From Arthrobacter wenxiniae (GTDB taxonomy: Bacteria; Actinomycetota; Actinomycetes; Actinomycetales; Micrococcaceae), in the NCBI RefSeq assembly GCF_013376105.1, contig NZ_JAAMFM010000001.1, positions 1 to 64,000 of the forward strand: a DNA stretch of 64,000 bases, in the 5' to 3' direction. This document shows positions 26,438 to 34,801 of the stretch, one piece after another; the first letter of the stretch is position 1, and every line of letters starts with the position of its first letter. The notes beneath the pieces were generated by a model. It saw nothing but the letters and a program-made list of their open reading frames with translations. It searched no databases and was not told where the DNA came from. Both the position numbers and the translations under genes were made by a program.

Positions 26438-27565
26438 TCACGTGAGGAAGCGTTTGTAGGCCTTCGCGGACCTTTCCAGGGCCTTGTGCCGAGCCGGACT
26501 CAGCCCGCCAAACAATTCCGGCACCACGACGCCGGCGACCTCCCTTTGTTTCTCGGCCGCGCCTTGTGCTTTCCGCCAGGTCCCGGCCACCTTGCCGCCG
26601 GCCACCACCGTTGCCCTGAACATGCCGTTGCCTCCGGGCACCGTGAGCGGTGCGTGGTGCGGTGCCAGCGCGGCGCTCCTGTCCGTGTAGCCCAACAGGT
26701 ATTCGTCGAAGCCGGGCAGCAGCAGGACCGCCCTGGCCCCGGGCACCGTGCCGCCGAGCAGTTCCGCGGTTTCCGGCGCCAGCAGATAGCTGGCACCGTT
26801 GCATTCCACGGTCTCCAGCAGGTGCCCCACGAGGTCAAGCGCCGCCGTGATGTCCGCCAGGGTGAGCTTGGACCACCACTGGAAGTCCTTGACGGTGGCC
26901 GGGCCGTGGCTGCGGAAGTATCTCAGGGCCAGCTCGCCCAGGGCCTCCCCGCGGTCCAGGTCGCGTGAATTCCTGATCCAGGCGGCCGGGCTGACATAGT
27001 ACTGTGTCTTGCCGTTTCCGCCCTCCGGATTGACGGGCCCCTGGACCAGGGTCCCCTCGACGCAGAGCAGAAACAGGAGGTGGTAGCCGCGCTGGGCCTT
27101 TGTCCCCTGGCCTGCCTGCTCAAATGCGGCAAGCACTTCCTCGCGCGTCGCTTTCCCGTCCGACTGTTCCAGCAGCGCAAGGGCAATGCCGCGCACCTTG
27201 TCCACGTCCGGCGTCGTAATCCCCAGTTGGCGGTGGCGGGTGGCCTGGCCCGCGCGCATGCGATCCGCGGTCAGTGCGAGGATCCAGCCAAGGTCCTGCG
27301 CCAGCGTGACGTGGAGGGTGCCGCGCAGGGGGCAGGAGCGCACCAGTTCGCCGCTGTTGAAGGCGGCCTCGACATCCGCGCGGGTGGTGCCGGGCGCGCG
27401 CAGCCCGATGGACCACAGCGCGCCGGGGAAGTCCTGGCCCTGCAGTGCGGTCAGCCGGCGCACAACGTCCGCCGGCCCCGGACTGGGACTGGCGGACGCG
27501 GGCAGTATCCATTGGGCTGCGAGGCGGAGCCTGGCGATCGTGTTTGGGGTGACGCTAGGTGTCAT
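26438..27565 (-). CDS. HTH_42 (AlkZ-like) winged-helix protein
   Basis: A 375-residue protein of the winged-helix HTH_42 family that includes the DNA glycosylase AlkZ, which opens interstrand crosslinks. Family features seen are the N-terminal RLTALQGQDFPGALWSIGLR, with a Q-x-Q-like pair where AlkZ has its catalytic QxQ. Also present are LVRSCPLRGTLHVTLAQDLG, the central WWSKLTLADI segment and a C-terminal beta region (LLPGFDEYLLGYTDRSAALA). Many homologues are uncharacterised, so repair activity is inferred. It is 31 bp downstream of the desaturase gene. Confidence 0.85.
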   Translation of the reverse strand: MTPSVTPNTIARLRLAAQWILPASASPSPGPADVVRRLTALQGQDFPGALWSIGLRAPGTTRADVEAAFNSGELVRSCPLRGTLHVTLAQDLGWILALTADRMRAGQATRHRQLGITTPDVDKVRGIALALLEQSDGKATREEVLAAFEQAGQGTKAQRGYHLLFLLCVEGTLVQGPVNPEGGNGKTQYYVSPAAWIRNSRDLDRGEALGELALRYFRSHGPATVKDFQWWSKLTLADITAALDLVGHLLETVECNGASYLLAPETAELLGGTVPGARAVLLLPGFDEYLLGYTDRSAALAPHHAPLTVPGGNGMFRATVVAGGKVAGTWRKAQGAAEKQREVAGVVVPELFGGLSPARHKALERSAKAYKRFLT

Positions 27566-27596
27566 GCACCCAATCTAGCGCCCGCCCGGAGTGGCC

Positions 27597-28724
27597 TCAG
27601 CGGGCGGAGCGCAGCTGGGCGGTGATGGGGCATTCGAAGGGGTCCCGCTGGCCCAGGCCCACGCGGTTCAGGTAGCGCATCACGATCATGTAGGACTGGC
27701 CGAGGGTGGCTTCGGTGTAGGCGATGTTGCGCTCGGCGCAGTATGCCTTGACCATCGGCTGGACGGCCTTGAGGTTCTTGGAGGACATGGTGGGGAAGAG
27801 GTGGTGCTCGATCTGGTAGTTCAGCCCGCCCATGCCGGCGTCCACCCACCAGCCGCCGGAAATGTTGCGGCTCATGAGCGTCTGGCGGCGCATGAAGTCG
27901 ATCTTGACGTCCTTCGGGACCAGCGGCATGCCCTTGTGGTTCGGGGCGAAGGAGCCGCCCATGTAGACGCCCAGCGCCATGAACTGCACGGCGATGAACG
28001 CCAGGCCGATCGCCCAGCCCAGGTAGAAGACGGTGAAGGCCGGGAGGATCACGAGGCGGACCACGAGCATGGCGATCTCGGCCCTGCGTTCGGGGACAAC
28101 CTGACGGCGGTCCAGCACGCGTCCCACGGCGGCGATGTGCAGGTCCAGGGCGGCCAGTGTCAGCAGGGGGAAGAAGAAGGCGCCCTGGCGGCGGGCGAAC
28201 CACTTGGCAAAGCCGGTGCGCTTCGCGGCGCTTTCCGGGTCAAAGACGAGGGCGCCGGGATCGATGTCGCCGTCCACGCCGATCTTGTTCGGGTTCAGGT
28301 GGTGCTTGCCGTGCTTGTTCATCCACCAGCCGTAGGACAGGCCCACAAACAGGTTCCCGGCGATCCGGGCCAGCCACGCGTTCTTTTTCGCCGAGGCAAA
28401 CACCTGGCGGTGCGCGGCGTCATGCGAGAGAAAGGCGGTGTGCGTGCACAGGAAGGCGAACAGCACGGCGGTGACCAGCTGCCACCAGCTCTGGCCCAGC
28501 GTCAGGAACAGCGCCAAAACGGCCAGGTAGCCAAGGCTTTGGCGGACAATGCGGGTGACGTACCACGTGATGTCCCGCTCCATGAGGCCTGCGGCGCGCA
28601 CCTGCTCGCAGAGCTGGATGAAGTCGGTGACGTGGCGGTCCCGGACGGGACGCTTGCGGACGGGCTTGGCTGCCGGCGTCTCTTCCAGCAGCAGGTCCGC
28701 GCTGTCCAGCGTTGTCGATGACAT
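27597..28724 (-). CDS. Membrane fatty acid desaturase
   Basis: A membrane di-iron desaturase that introduces double bonds into acyl chains. The 375-residue protein has the three histidine boxes: HDAAH (about 101-105), HGKHH (about 138-142) and QIEHH (about 305). Hydrophobic segments near 60-100 and 185-260 flank them. The order and spacing are those of front-end/acyl-lipid desaturases such as DesA3-like actinobacterial enzymes. ATG 28736 is open, but GAGGAG directly before the ATG at 28724 favours the latter. Membrane fluidity at low temperature is the usual role; regulation is not visible. Confidence 0.92.
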   Translation of the reverse strand: MSSTTLDSADLLLEETPAAKPVRKRPVRDRHVTDFIQLCEQVRAAGLMERDITWYVTRIVRQSLGYLAVLALFLTLGQSWWQLVTAVLFAFLCTHTAFLSHDAAHRQVFASAKKNAWLARIAGNLFVGLSYGWWMNKHGKHHLNPNKIGVDGDIDPGALVFDPESAAKRTGFAKWFARRQGAFFFPLLTLAALDLHIAAVGRVLDRRQVVPERRAEIAMLVVRLVILPAFTVFYLGWAIGLAFIAVQFMALGVYMGGSFAPNHKGMPLVPKDVKIDFMRRQTLMSRNISGGWWVDAGMGGLNYQIEHHLFPTMSSKNLKAVQPMVKAYCAERNIAYTEATLGQSYMIVMRYLNRVGLGQRDPFECPITAQLRSAR

Positions 28725-28872
28725 GGTGCTCCTCATGGTTTCTCACGGATGCCCAATCATCACGTAAACGAAAAAGTCTGAATCTAACTTCTACGTTATG
28801 TAAAAAGGAACCGGGACACATCACACCGGGGAGCCGTCTTGACCCCCTACCGGGGTAGGGGTGCGGCACCGG

Positions 28873-28920
28873 AAGTGGTGCGGCGTCAGCAAAAAACCGG
28901 TCAAAAGTGGTGCGGCGTCA
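28873..28920. repeat. 16-bp direct repeat before the murB stop
   Basis: AAGTGGTGCGGCGTCA occurs at 28873-28888 and 28905-28920, 32 bp apart. The second copy contains the murB stop codon. This is probably a small duplication. Confidence 0.6.
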
Positions 28921-30042
28921 AAGGTGGCAGCCCACTAGCACCGGCTCCGGGTGCAGGGTGATGCCGAACCGGCGCACGACGCCGTCCCGCACCTCCCGCG
29001 CGATCTCCAGCACGTCCCCTGCCGTGGCTCCGCCGCGGTTCGTGACGGCGAGGGTGTGCTTTGTGGACAGCGAGGCGCGCGGCGTCGTCCCGGCCTCGTC
29101 CACGCCGTCCCGGGCAACGCCGTCCCGGGCAACGCCGTCCCGGGCAAGGCCGTCCCGGGCAAGGCCGTAGCCCTTGGAGAAGCCGGCGTGCTCGATGAGC
29201 CAGGCGGCACTGAGCTTTGTGCGGCCATCCGCGGCGGGCCAGCCCGGGGCGTCGGCCGGGAGCGTCGCGGCCTCGGCCGCCGTGACGACCGGGTTGGTGA
29301 AGAAGGAGCCCGTGGACCAGGTGTCCCGGTCGCCCGGATCCAGGACCATGCCCTTGGCGGCGCGGAGTTCCAGCACGGTGCGGCGCAGCTGCAGGGAGTT
29401 GGCCCGCTTGCCGACTTCCACGCCCAGGCGGCGCGCGAGTTCGGCGTATTTCACGGGGGCGCTCATGCGGCCCAGCGGCAGCTGGAATTCCACGGTCAGG
29501 ACCACGTGGCGCGGCGAGCCGTTGACGGTGGTCTGCTTGATGAGGGAATCACGGTAGCCAAAGCCCAGCTCCGAGTTGGTGAACGTGTGCACGGCGTCCT
29601 TCTCCCGGTCCCAGACCCGCACGGCGGCGATGGTCTGCGAGACGTCGGCACCGTAGGCGCCCACGTTTTGCACGGGTGTGGCCCCGGTGAGGCCGGGTAT
29701 GCCGGAGAGGGCCTCGAGCCCGCTCCAGGCGTGCAGCACCGACTCGTGGACAAAATGGTCCCAGTCGTGGCCGGCCTGGACCACGACGGAGGCCCCGCCG
29801 CAGGAGTCCCGGGCAGTGGCCTTGAAGCCCTGGCTGGCGATCTTCAGGACCGTGCCGTCAAAGCCATCGTCGGAGACCACCAGGTTGGAGCCGCCGCCCA
29901 CAATCAACAAGGGCTCGCCGGCGCGGTCCGCGGCCCTGACGGCGGCAATGATGTCCGCCTCGGTGGCCGCCTCAACGTAGTTGCGCGCGGGCCCTCCCAC
30001 GCCGAGGGTGGTCAGGGAACTCAGCAGCACGTTTTCACTCAC
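28918..30042 (-). CDS. murB: UDP-N-acetylmuramate dehydrogenase
   Basis: MurB reduces UDP-GlcNAc-enolpyruvate to UDP-MurNAc with NADPH and FAD. The 374-residue protein has the FAD segments TTLGVGGPARNYVEA, PLLIVGGGSNLVVSDDGFDG and GIPGLTGATPVQNVGAYGAD. The C-terminal catalytic domain has GSFFTNP and LSAAWLIEHAGFSKGYG and ends with TLHPEPVLVG. Just after FSKGYG there is an insertion of about 25 residues made of ARDG[LV] repeats, not expected in the family. The start is GTG, overlapping the MFS stop (GTGA), so murB is translationally coupled to it. Confidence 0.95.
   Translation of the reverse strand: MSENVLLSSLTTLGVGGPARNYVEAATEADIIAAVRAADRAGEPLLIVGGGSNLVVSDDGFDGTVLKIASQGFKATARDSCGGASVVVQAGHDWDHFVHESVLHAWSGLEALSGIPGLTGATPVQNVGAYGADVSQTIAAVRVWDREKDAVHTFTNSELGFGYRDSLIKQTTVNGSPRHVVLTVEFQLPLGRMSAPVKYAELARRLGVEVGKRANSLQLRRTVLELRAAKGMVLDPGDRDTWSTGSFFTNPVVTAAEAATLPADAPGWPAADGRTKLSAAWLIEHAGFSKGYGLARDGLARDGVARDGVARDGVDEAGTTPRASLSTKHTLAVTNRGGATAGDVLEIAREVRDGVVRRFGITLHPEPVLVGCHL
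29104..29163 (-). repeat. 15-nt in-frame minisatellite in murB
   Basis: Four tandem copies of gccgtcccgggcaac/g encode the pentapeptide repeat (V/L)ARDG. The first two copies and the last two copies are identical within each pair. The unit keeps the frame. Confidence 0.92.
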
Positions 30043-31460
30043 GCTTCAACAGTAGTGCCTTCCCTGGCGCCGGCCGCGGCGGGCTGGCGCACCACGGGCG
30101 TCAGCACAAAGGCGACCACCAGCATGACGAGGACGGCCAGCAGGGAGTGCAGCACCCCGATGTGTTCGGCGAGCAGGCCCAGCAGCGGCGGCCCGCCGAG
30201 GAACGCGCCGTAGCCGATGGTTGAAACCACCGAGACCCGGGCGGCTGCATGGTCTGGGTCGTCGGACGCCGCGGACATGCCCACGGGGAAGCCGAGCGCG
30301 GAGCCCAGGCCCCAGAACACCAGGGCGGCCAGGGCCGCCTCCTGGCTGGGCGCAAAGACGAAGACCGCCAGCCCGGCCACGGCGAGGGCGGCGCTCACGC
30401 GCAGGGCGGCCACCCGGCCGTAGCGGTCCAGGACCATGGTGCCGGCGAAGCGGCCCACCGTCATGGCGGAGACGAAGATGCCGTACCCCAGGGCGCCGGT
30501 GGCGTTGGAGGAGCCGTGGCCGTCCGCCAGGGCGAGGGCCACCCAGTCGCCCGCAGCGCCCTCGGCCAGGGCCAGGCCCAGGACCAGCACGCCGATCAGC
30601 AGGGTGCGGGGGTCCCGCCAGGCTGCGGCGATCTTGGCCCTGCCGTCCAGCCTGGCCTGGGCCAGCCTGCGGGTCTCCGCAGCGAGCGCGGCGGCCGCGT
30701 CCGCGGCGGGTGGGGCCGCCCCCTTGGCCGGGGGACGCGCCGTCGTGCCCGGCCGGACAAGGGGGATGGGCCCGGTGCCCGGCACGGAGTCCAGCTCGCC
30801 AAGCCGGACGGCGCCCTGTCCACGTCCGGCGTCCGCGGCGTGCCGGTCCGCCTGATAGTGGCGGGTGGCAACCCAGATGGCCGTCCAGACGATCGCGGCA
30901 ATGACGGCGACGTGGATGGCCACGGGCAGGTGCACGGAGGCGGCAAGGGCGCCGAGGCCGGCGCCCACCACGGTGCCGATGCTGAAGGATCCGTGCAGGC
31001 GCGGCATGATGTGGCGGCCCAGCGCCCGCTCCACGGCGGCGCCCTCAATGTTGGAGGCGGTGTTGAAGCTCGCCGTGCCCAGGCCCACAACGACCAGGCC
31101 CGCGCCCACCACCAGCGGGTTGACGAACACGCTGGCACCCACGCCCATGAGGACCAGGCCCACCGCCTGAACGGTGGTGCACACGCGGGTGGTCAGCCTG
31201 GAGCCGAGCCGCAGCACCACCAGCCCGGACGCGGCCACGGACACAAACGACCCCAGCGACATGCACAGCAGGATCAGCCCCACAGTGGCCGGGGTCAGGC
31301 CAAGCCCGTCGCGGATCGCGGGGATGCGCGAGACCCAGGTGGAGAAAACCAGCCCCGACCCCGCATAGGCGGCGACCACGCCGTTGCGCCAGGCCTTGAC
31401 GGTGCGTGCATCCGCGCCGGTGGTGCCGGAATCCGTGCCACCGGCGTTGCTGCCGCTCAC
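30039..31460 (-). CDS. MFS transporter
   Basis: A 473-residue major facilitator protein with about 12 helices. The first helix and loop (SGLVFSTWVSRIPAIRDGLG) are typical of the YbjJ-like MFS group. The cytoplasmic loop between the two halves (about 205-280) is long, charged and Ala-rich. Substrate unknown. Its stop overlaps the murB start and its start overlaps the MaoC gene by 4 nt, so the four genes from 32331 to 28918 form a tightly packed operon. Confidence 0.88.
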   Translation of the reverse strand: MSGSNAGGTDSGTTGADARTVKAWRNGVVAAYAGSGLVFSTWVSRIPAIRDGLGLTPATVGLILLCMSLGSFVSVAASGLVVLRLGSRLTTRVCTTVQAVGLVLMGVGASVFVNPLVVGAGLVVVGLGTASFNTASNIEGAAVERALGRHIMPRLHGSFSIGTVVGAGLGALAASVHLPVAIHVAVIAAIVWTAIWVATRHYQADRHAADAGRGQGAVRLGELDSVPGTGPIPLVRPGTTARPPAKGAAPPAADAAAALAAETRRLAQARLDGRAKIAAAWRDPRTLLIGVLVLGLALAEGAAGDWVALALADGHGSSNATGALGYGIFVSAMTVGRFAGTMVLDRYGRVAALRVSAALAVAGLAVFVFAPSQEAALAALVFWGLGSALGFPVGMSAASDDPDHAAARVSVVSTIGYGAFLGGPPLLGLLAEHIGVLHSLLAVLVMLVVAFVLTPVVRQPAAAGAREGTTVEA

Positions 31461-31882
31461 GCCACGCGGACCGTGGCCTGCGCCTTGACCAGCACCTTTT
31501 GCCCGTCGAGGGTGACGTTGAGGTCAATCCGGGCCGTGCCGGCGGCCGCATCCAGGGCGCCGATGGTGCCGGAGACCTCGACGACGGCGCCCGGCGCCCC
31601 GTCCAGGTCCGCCACCGGCACCGGCTTGGTGAAGCGCGTGCCGTAACTGACGACGGCGGCCGGGTCGCCTGCCCAGTCGGTCACCAGCTGCACGGCCGAG
31701 CCCATGGTGAACATGCCGTGGGCGATGACGCCGGGCAGGTCCACCTCGCGGGCGAAGCGTTCGTTCCAGTGGATCGGGTTGAAGTCCCCGGAGGCTCCGG
31801 CGTACTTCACCAGGTCGGCGCGGGAGATTTCCAGGCGCCGGCTGCCGATGTCCTGGCCGACGGTGAGTTCTGCAAGGTTCAT
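31457..31882 (-). CDS. MaoC-family dehydratase, HadB-like
   Basis: A 141-residue hot-dog fold hydratase. The R-hydratase catalytic motif is present: the Asp and His in YAGASGDFNPIHWNERFARE (about residues 28-47), followed by GVIAHGMFTMG. This is the catalytic half of (3R)-hydroxyacyl-ACP/CoA dehydratases. The partner gene immediately upstream encodes the FAS1-like half; the ATG of this gene shares one base with that TAA. By analogy with mycobacterial HadAB the two should form a heterodimer. Confidence 0.9.
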   Translation of the reverse strand: MNLAELTVGQDIGSRRLEISRADLVKYAGASGDFNPIHWNERFAREVDLPGVIAHGMFTMGSAVQLVTDWAGDPAAVVSYGTRFTKPVPVADLDGAPGAVVEVSGTIGALDAAAGTARIDLNVTLDGQKVLVKAQATVRVA

Positions 31883-32331
31883 TACTGGCCCTCCCCGCGC
31901 ACCAGGATGGCGGAAACCGTGGTGGCCACGGCGTCCCCGTCCACGGTGGAGATCTCGGCGCGCGTGGTGATCATGGCGCCGCCGCCCATGGCCCGGACGG
32001 TGTCCACGTGGAGTTCGGCCACGAGCTCGTCGCCGGCCGTGATGGGGCGGTGGTGCGTGAATTTCTGCTCCGCGTGGACCACCCGGGAGAAGTCGATCCC
32101 GGACTCGGGATCGTTGATCAGCCGGGCGTCCGCGCGCTGGGCGACGATGATCGCATAGGTGGGCGGGGCCACGAGGTCGGCATGGCCCAGTTCCCGCGCG
32201 GCGGCAACGTCGAAATGGGCGGGGTGGCCGGCCTTGACGGCGCGCGCGAATTCGCGGATGGACTCGCGGCCGACGCTGTAGACGTCGCCGGCCGGATAGC
32301 TGCGGCCCTGCAAGTGGGGGTTGATGGTCAT
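31882..32331 (-). CDS. MaoC N-terminal-like dehydratase, HadA-like (UPF0336)
   Basis: A 149-residue hot-dog protein of the MaoC N-terminal (UPF0336) family, beginning MTINPHLQGRSYPAGDVYSV. It has the conserved HAEQKFTHHRPITAGDELVA segment and lacks the catalytic D-H pair. It resembles the HadA substrate-binding subunit of mycobacterial dehydratases; HadB-like partner immediately downstream (one-base overlap). In mycolate-free Micrococcaceae the pair probably serves another fatty acid or acyl-CoA step. Confidence 0.88.
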   Translation of the reverse strand: MTINPHLQGRSYPAGDVYSVGRESIREFARAVKAGHPAHFDVAAARELGHADLVAPPTYAIIVAQRADARLINDPESGIDFSRVVHAEQKFTHHRPITAGDELVAELHVDTVRAMGGGAMITTRAEISTVDGDAVATTVSAILVRGEGQ

Positions 32332-32343
32332 GCGGCAAGCCTA

Positions 32344-32495
32344 CCGTCCGAGGGGCCCCGCCTGAGCGAAGCGAAGGCGGGGAGGCCGGTGGGCGCTACC
32401 GTCCGAGAGGCCCCGCCTGAGCGAAGCGAAGGCGGGGAGGCCGGTGGGCGCTACCGTCCGAGGGGCCCGCCGCGGGCTTGCCAGCCGTGGGAGCC
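32344..32495. repeat. 55-bp tandem repeat and dispersed repeat, copy 2
   Basis: Two nearly identical 55-bp units (32344-32398, 32399-32453) start CCGTCCGAG and contain GCCTGAGCGAAGCGAAGGCG. A third copy diverges after its first 18 bases into the 34-bp element (32462-32495) also seen at 529-562. The unit is partly self-complementary (GGCCCCGCC with GGCGGGG). It lies between HadA-like and TetR genes. Confidence 0.85.
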
Positions 32496-32559
32496 GCCGG
32501 GGAGAAGCGACGGCGGGGAGGACGGTGGGCGCCATCGCCTGGCAGGGCGGGGCGGCACG

Positions 32560-33135
32560 CTATGTCCGGGGTGCGGACCCCATGCGCTCCACCACCGCGA
32601 GCAGCGACTGGACGTCCACGCTGCCGTCCGGTCCGGCGTCGTTCCCCACATGGGCCGGCAGTCCAAAAAGGGCCGCGTTGTAGTAGAGGCCGTCGCCAAT
32701 CAGCATGACGGCCCGGGCAATGGCGGGGTCCCCGATGTCGCCGAGGATGAGCTGGTACCAGCGCTCGTGCATTTTTGAGAAGGCGGCCCGCACGGTGGTG
32801 TCGTCGCCTTGGGCCAGCCGCATGGCCGCCACCACGGTCCGGTCGAAGGTGGTGCCGCCAAAGACGCTGGTGCGCACGTAGTATTTGGCGCAGCCGTCGG
32901 GGTCCTTGGCCATGAGCGCAAAGTCCACCTCGGCCAGTTCGCCCAGCTTTTCAACGAGGCCGGCGGTCAGTGCTTCCTTGCTCTTGAAGTGGTAGAGGAG
33001 GCCGCCCTTGGAGACGCCGGCCGCCGCCGCCACCGCGTCCAGGGTGGCCGCGCGGGGGCCGTCGTTGATCAACAGGTCCTCATAGGCCTGCAGGACCCGG
33101 GAGCGGGCTGGCGGTTGCGACGGTTGTGTGGTCAT
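32560..33135 (-). CDS. TetR-family repressor
   Basis: A 191-residue TetR regulator with the N-terminal helix-turn-helix TLDAVAAAAGVSKGGLLYHF (about 30-50), followed by FKSKEAL and an all-helical ligand domain. It is divergent from an MFS exporter 80 bp away, and two near-identical 14-bp dyads lie between the starts, the classic layout for a local repressor. TAGTCT lies 6 nt before the ATG, so the mRNA may be leaderless. Confidence 0.93.
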   Translation of the reverse strand: MTTQPSQPPARSRVLQAYEDLLINDGPRAATLDAVAAAAGVSKGGLLYHFKSKEALTAGLVEKLGELAEVDFALMAKDPDGCAKYYVRTSVFGGTTFDRTVVAAMRLAQGDDTTVRAAFSKMHERWYQLILGDIGDPAIARAVMLIGDGLYYNAALFGLPAHVGNDAGPDGSVDVQSLLAVVERMGSAPRT

Positions 33136-33165
33136 TGGACAAGACTACAAGAAGTGATGAACTGC

Positions 33166-33200
33166 ACCGTCCGGACGGTTTACTGTACCGGCTGGACGGT
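33166..33200. promoter_or_regulatory. Twin operator dyads for the TetR regulator
   Basis: ACCGTCCGGACGGT (33166-33179, perfect dyad) and ACCGGCTGGACGGT (33187-33200, imperfect) start exactly 21 bp apart, two helical turns. They cover the -35 region and abut the -10 (TAGACT, 33202-33207) of the exporter gene. Binding by TetR would block both divergent promoters. Confidence 0.75.
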
Positions 33201-33201
33201 C

Positions 33202-33207
33202 TAGACT
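33202..33207 (+). promoter_or_regulatory. -10 element of the exporter gene
   Basis: TAGACT ends 7 nt before the second in-frame ATG (33215), which fits a leaderless message starting there. It directly follows the second operator dyad. Confidence 0.55.
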
Positions 33208-33214
33208 AATGGTC

Positions 33215-34765
33215 ATGGCCTTCATCCTTGACACTCCGAAGACGGGGGCCACCGCGCCCCGTGCGGGCACGCGCGCCTGGATTGCCCTGGCCGTGCTCAT
33301 GCTGCCTGTGCTGTTGATTTCGGTTGACAACACGGTGCTGAGCTTTGCCGTCCCCTCCATCTCCCTGGCGCTGGTTCCCTCCGCCACCGAGCTGCTGTGG
33401 ATCATTGACGTTTACCCTCTGGTGCTGGCCGCACTGCTGGTCCCGATGGGCAGCCTGGCCGACCGCTTTGGCCGCCGCCGCCTGCTGCTGCTGGGGAGCA
33501 TTGGTTTTGCCGCGGTCTCCGTACTGGCGGCCTTTGCGCCGTCGGCACCCGCCCTGATCGGCTACCGTGCGCTGTTGGGCGTGTTTGGCGCCATGCTGAT
33601 GCCCTCAACCCTTTCACTGATCCGGAACCTTTTTGTGCACCACGACCAGCGCCGCACGGCCATCGCCGTCTGGGCCGCGTGCTTCTCGGGCGGCGCCGCG
33701 CTGGGCCCCATTGTCGGCGGGCTCCTGCTGGAGCATTTCTGGTGGGGTGCCGTCTTTTTGCTCTCGGTCCCCGTCCTGGTGCCGCTGCTGGTCCTGGCGC
33801 CGATTTTCGTGCCGGCGTCGAGGGACCCTTCGCCGGGACAAATTGATCCCGTGAGCATCCTGCTGTCCTTCGGCGCGATGGTGCCGACCATCCTTGGCAT
33901 CAAGGAAATGGCGCAGGGCGGGCCGGGCCTCGCCAATGGTGCCCTGATCGTTGCCGGCGTGGTGCTGGGCGTTGTTTTTGTCCGGCGGCAACTGGGCCGC
34001 GCCGAGCCCATGCTGGACGTCCGGTTGTTCCGCAATCCGGTGTTCAGCGGGGGTGTGCTGGCGAACCTGCTGAGCATCTTCTCCCTGGTGGGGTTCCTGT
34101 ACTTTGTCACCCAGCACCTGCAGCTGGTGGTGGGGCTCTCCCCCACGGCCGCGGCGTTCGTCCTGGTCCCGGGGCTGGTGGTATCCATTGTGACCGGGCT
34201 GCTGGCCGCGTCGGTGGCCAAGTTCTTCCGGCCGTCCAGGCTGGTGTCCTTCGGGCTGCTGCTCAACGCGGTGGGGTTTGGGCTAGTGTGGCTGAACCCG
34301 GGCGGGTCGGTGGCGGGAACTGTGGCGGCGTTTGCCGTGCTGGGGGCGGGCGTGGGCATCGCCGAGACCATCTCCAACGACCTCATCCTCAGTGCCGCGC
34401 CGCCGGCCAAGGCGGGGGCGGCATCGGCCATCTCGGAGACGGCCTACGAGGTGGGCTCGGTCCTGGGGACTGCCGTGCTGGGCAGCATCCTGGCCGCCGC
34501 GTACCGGATCAACGTGGTGGTGCCCGAATCGCTCCCCGCTGCGGACCGGCACACGGCCGCCCAGACGCTGGGCGGGGCAATCGACGTTGCCGGCACCCTG
34601 CCTGCCGCCCAGGGATCGGCGCTGCTGGCATCCGCCAGGCACGCGTTTGATTCCGGTTCGGGGCTGGTGGCACTGGTGGGTGTTGCCTTGATGGCGGGTA
34701 CTGCCGCCATGTGCCTGCGCACCCTGCGCAGCGCGGGATCCGGCTCCGGACCCGCGGGTCACTGA
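33215..34765 (+). CDS. DHA2-family MFS drug exporter
   Basis: A 516-residue EmrB/QacA-type exporter with about 14 helices. Motifs are a helix 1 with SVDNTVLSFAVPSISLAL, motif A (GSLADRFGRRRLLLLGSIGF), RALLGVFGAMLMPSTLSLIR and motif C (SGGAALGPIVGGLLLEHFWW). These resemble SmvA/QacA-like efflux proteins. The ATG at 33209 is also in frame; 33215 fits the promoter. It is regulated by the divergent TetR gene through the dyads between them. Confidence 0.92.
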   Translation: MAFILDTPKTGATAPRAGTRAWIALAVLMLPVLLISVDNTVLSFAVPSISLALVPSATELLWIIDVYPLVLAALLVPMGSLADRFGRRRLLLLGSIGFAAVSVLAAFAPSAPALIGYRALLGVFGAMLMPSTLSLIRNLFVHHDQRRTAIAVWAACFSGGAALGPIVGGLLLEHFWWGAVFLLSVPVLVPLLVLAPIFVPASRDPSPGQIDPVSILLSFGAMVPTILGIKEMAQGGPGLANGALIVAGVVLGVVFVRRQLGRAEPMLDVRLFRNPVFSGGVLANLLSIFSLVGFLYFVTQHLQLVVGLSPTAAAFVLVPGLVVSIVTGLLAASVAKFFRPSRLVSFGLLLNAVGFGLVWLNPGGSVAGTVAAFAVLGAGVGIAETISNDLILSAAPPAKAGAASAISETAYEVGSVLGTAVLGSILAAAYRINVVVPESLPAADRHTAAQTLGGAIDVAGTLPAAQGSALLASARHAFDSGSGLVALVGVALMAGTAAMCLRTLRSAGSGSGPAGH

Positions 34766-34801
34766 CCAGGGCGCTCCGTTCCCCGTCAGGCCAGCAGCGT
34801 T

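Noticed and set aside
32344-32453. CRISPR array in the 55-bp or 42-bp tandem repeats
   Set aside because: Units are directly adjacent without spacers, only 2-3 copies, and no cas genes occur.
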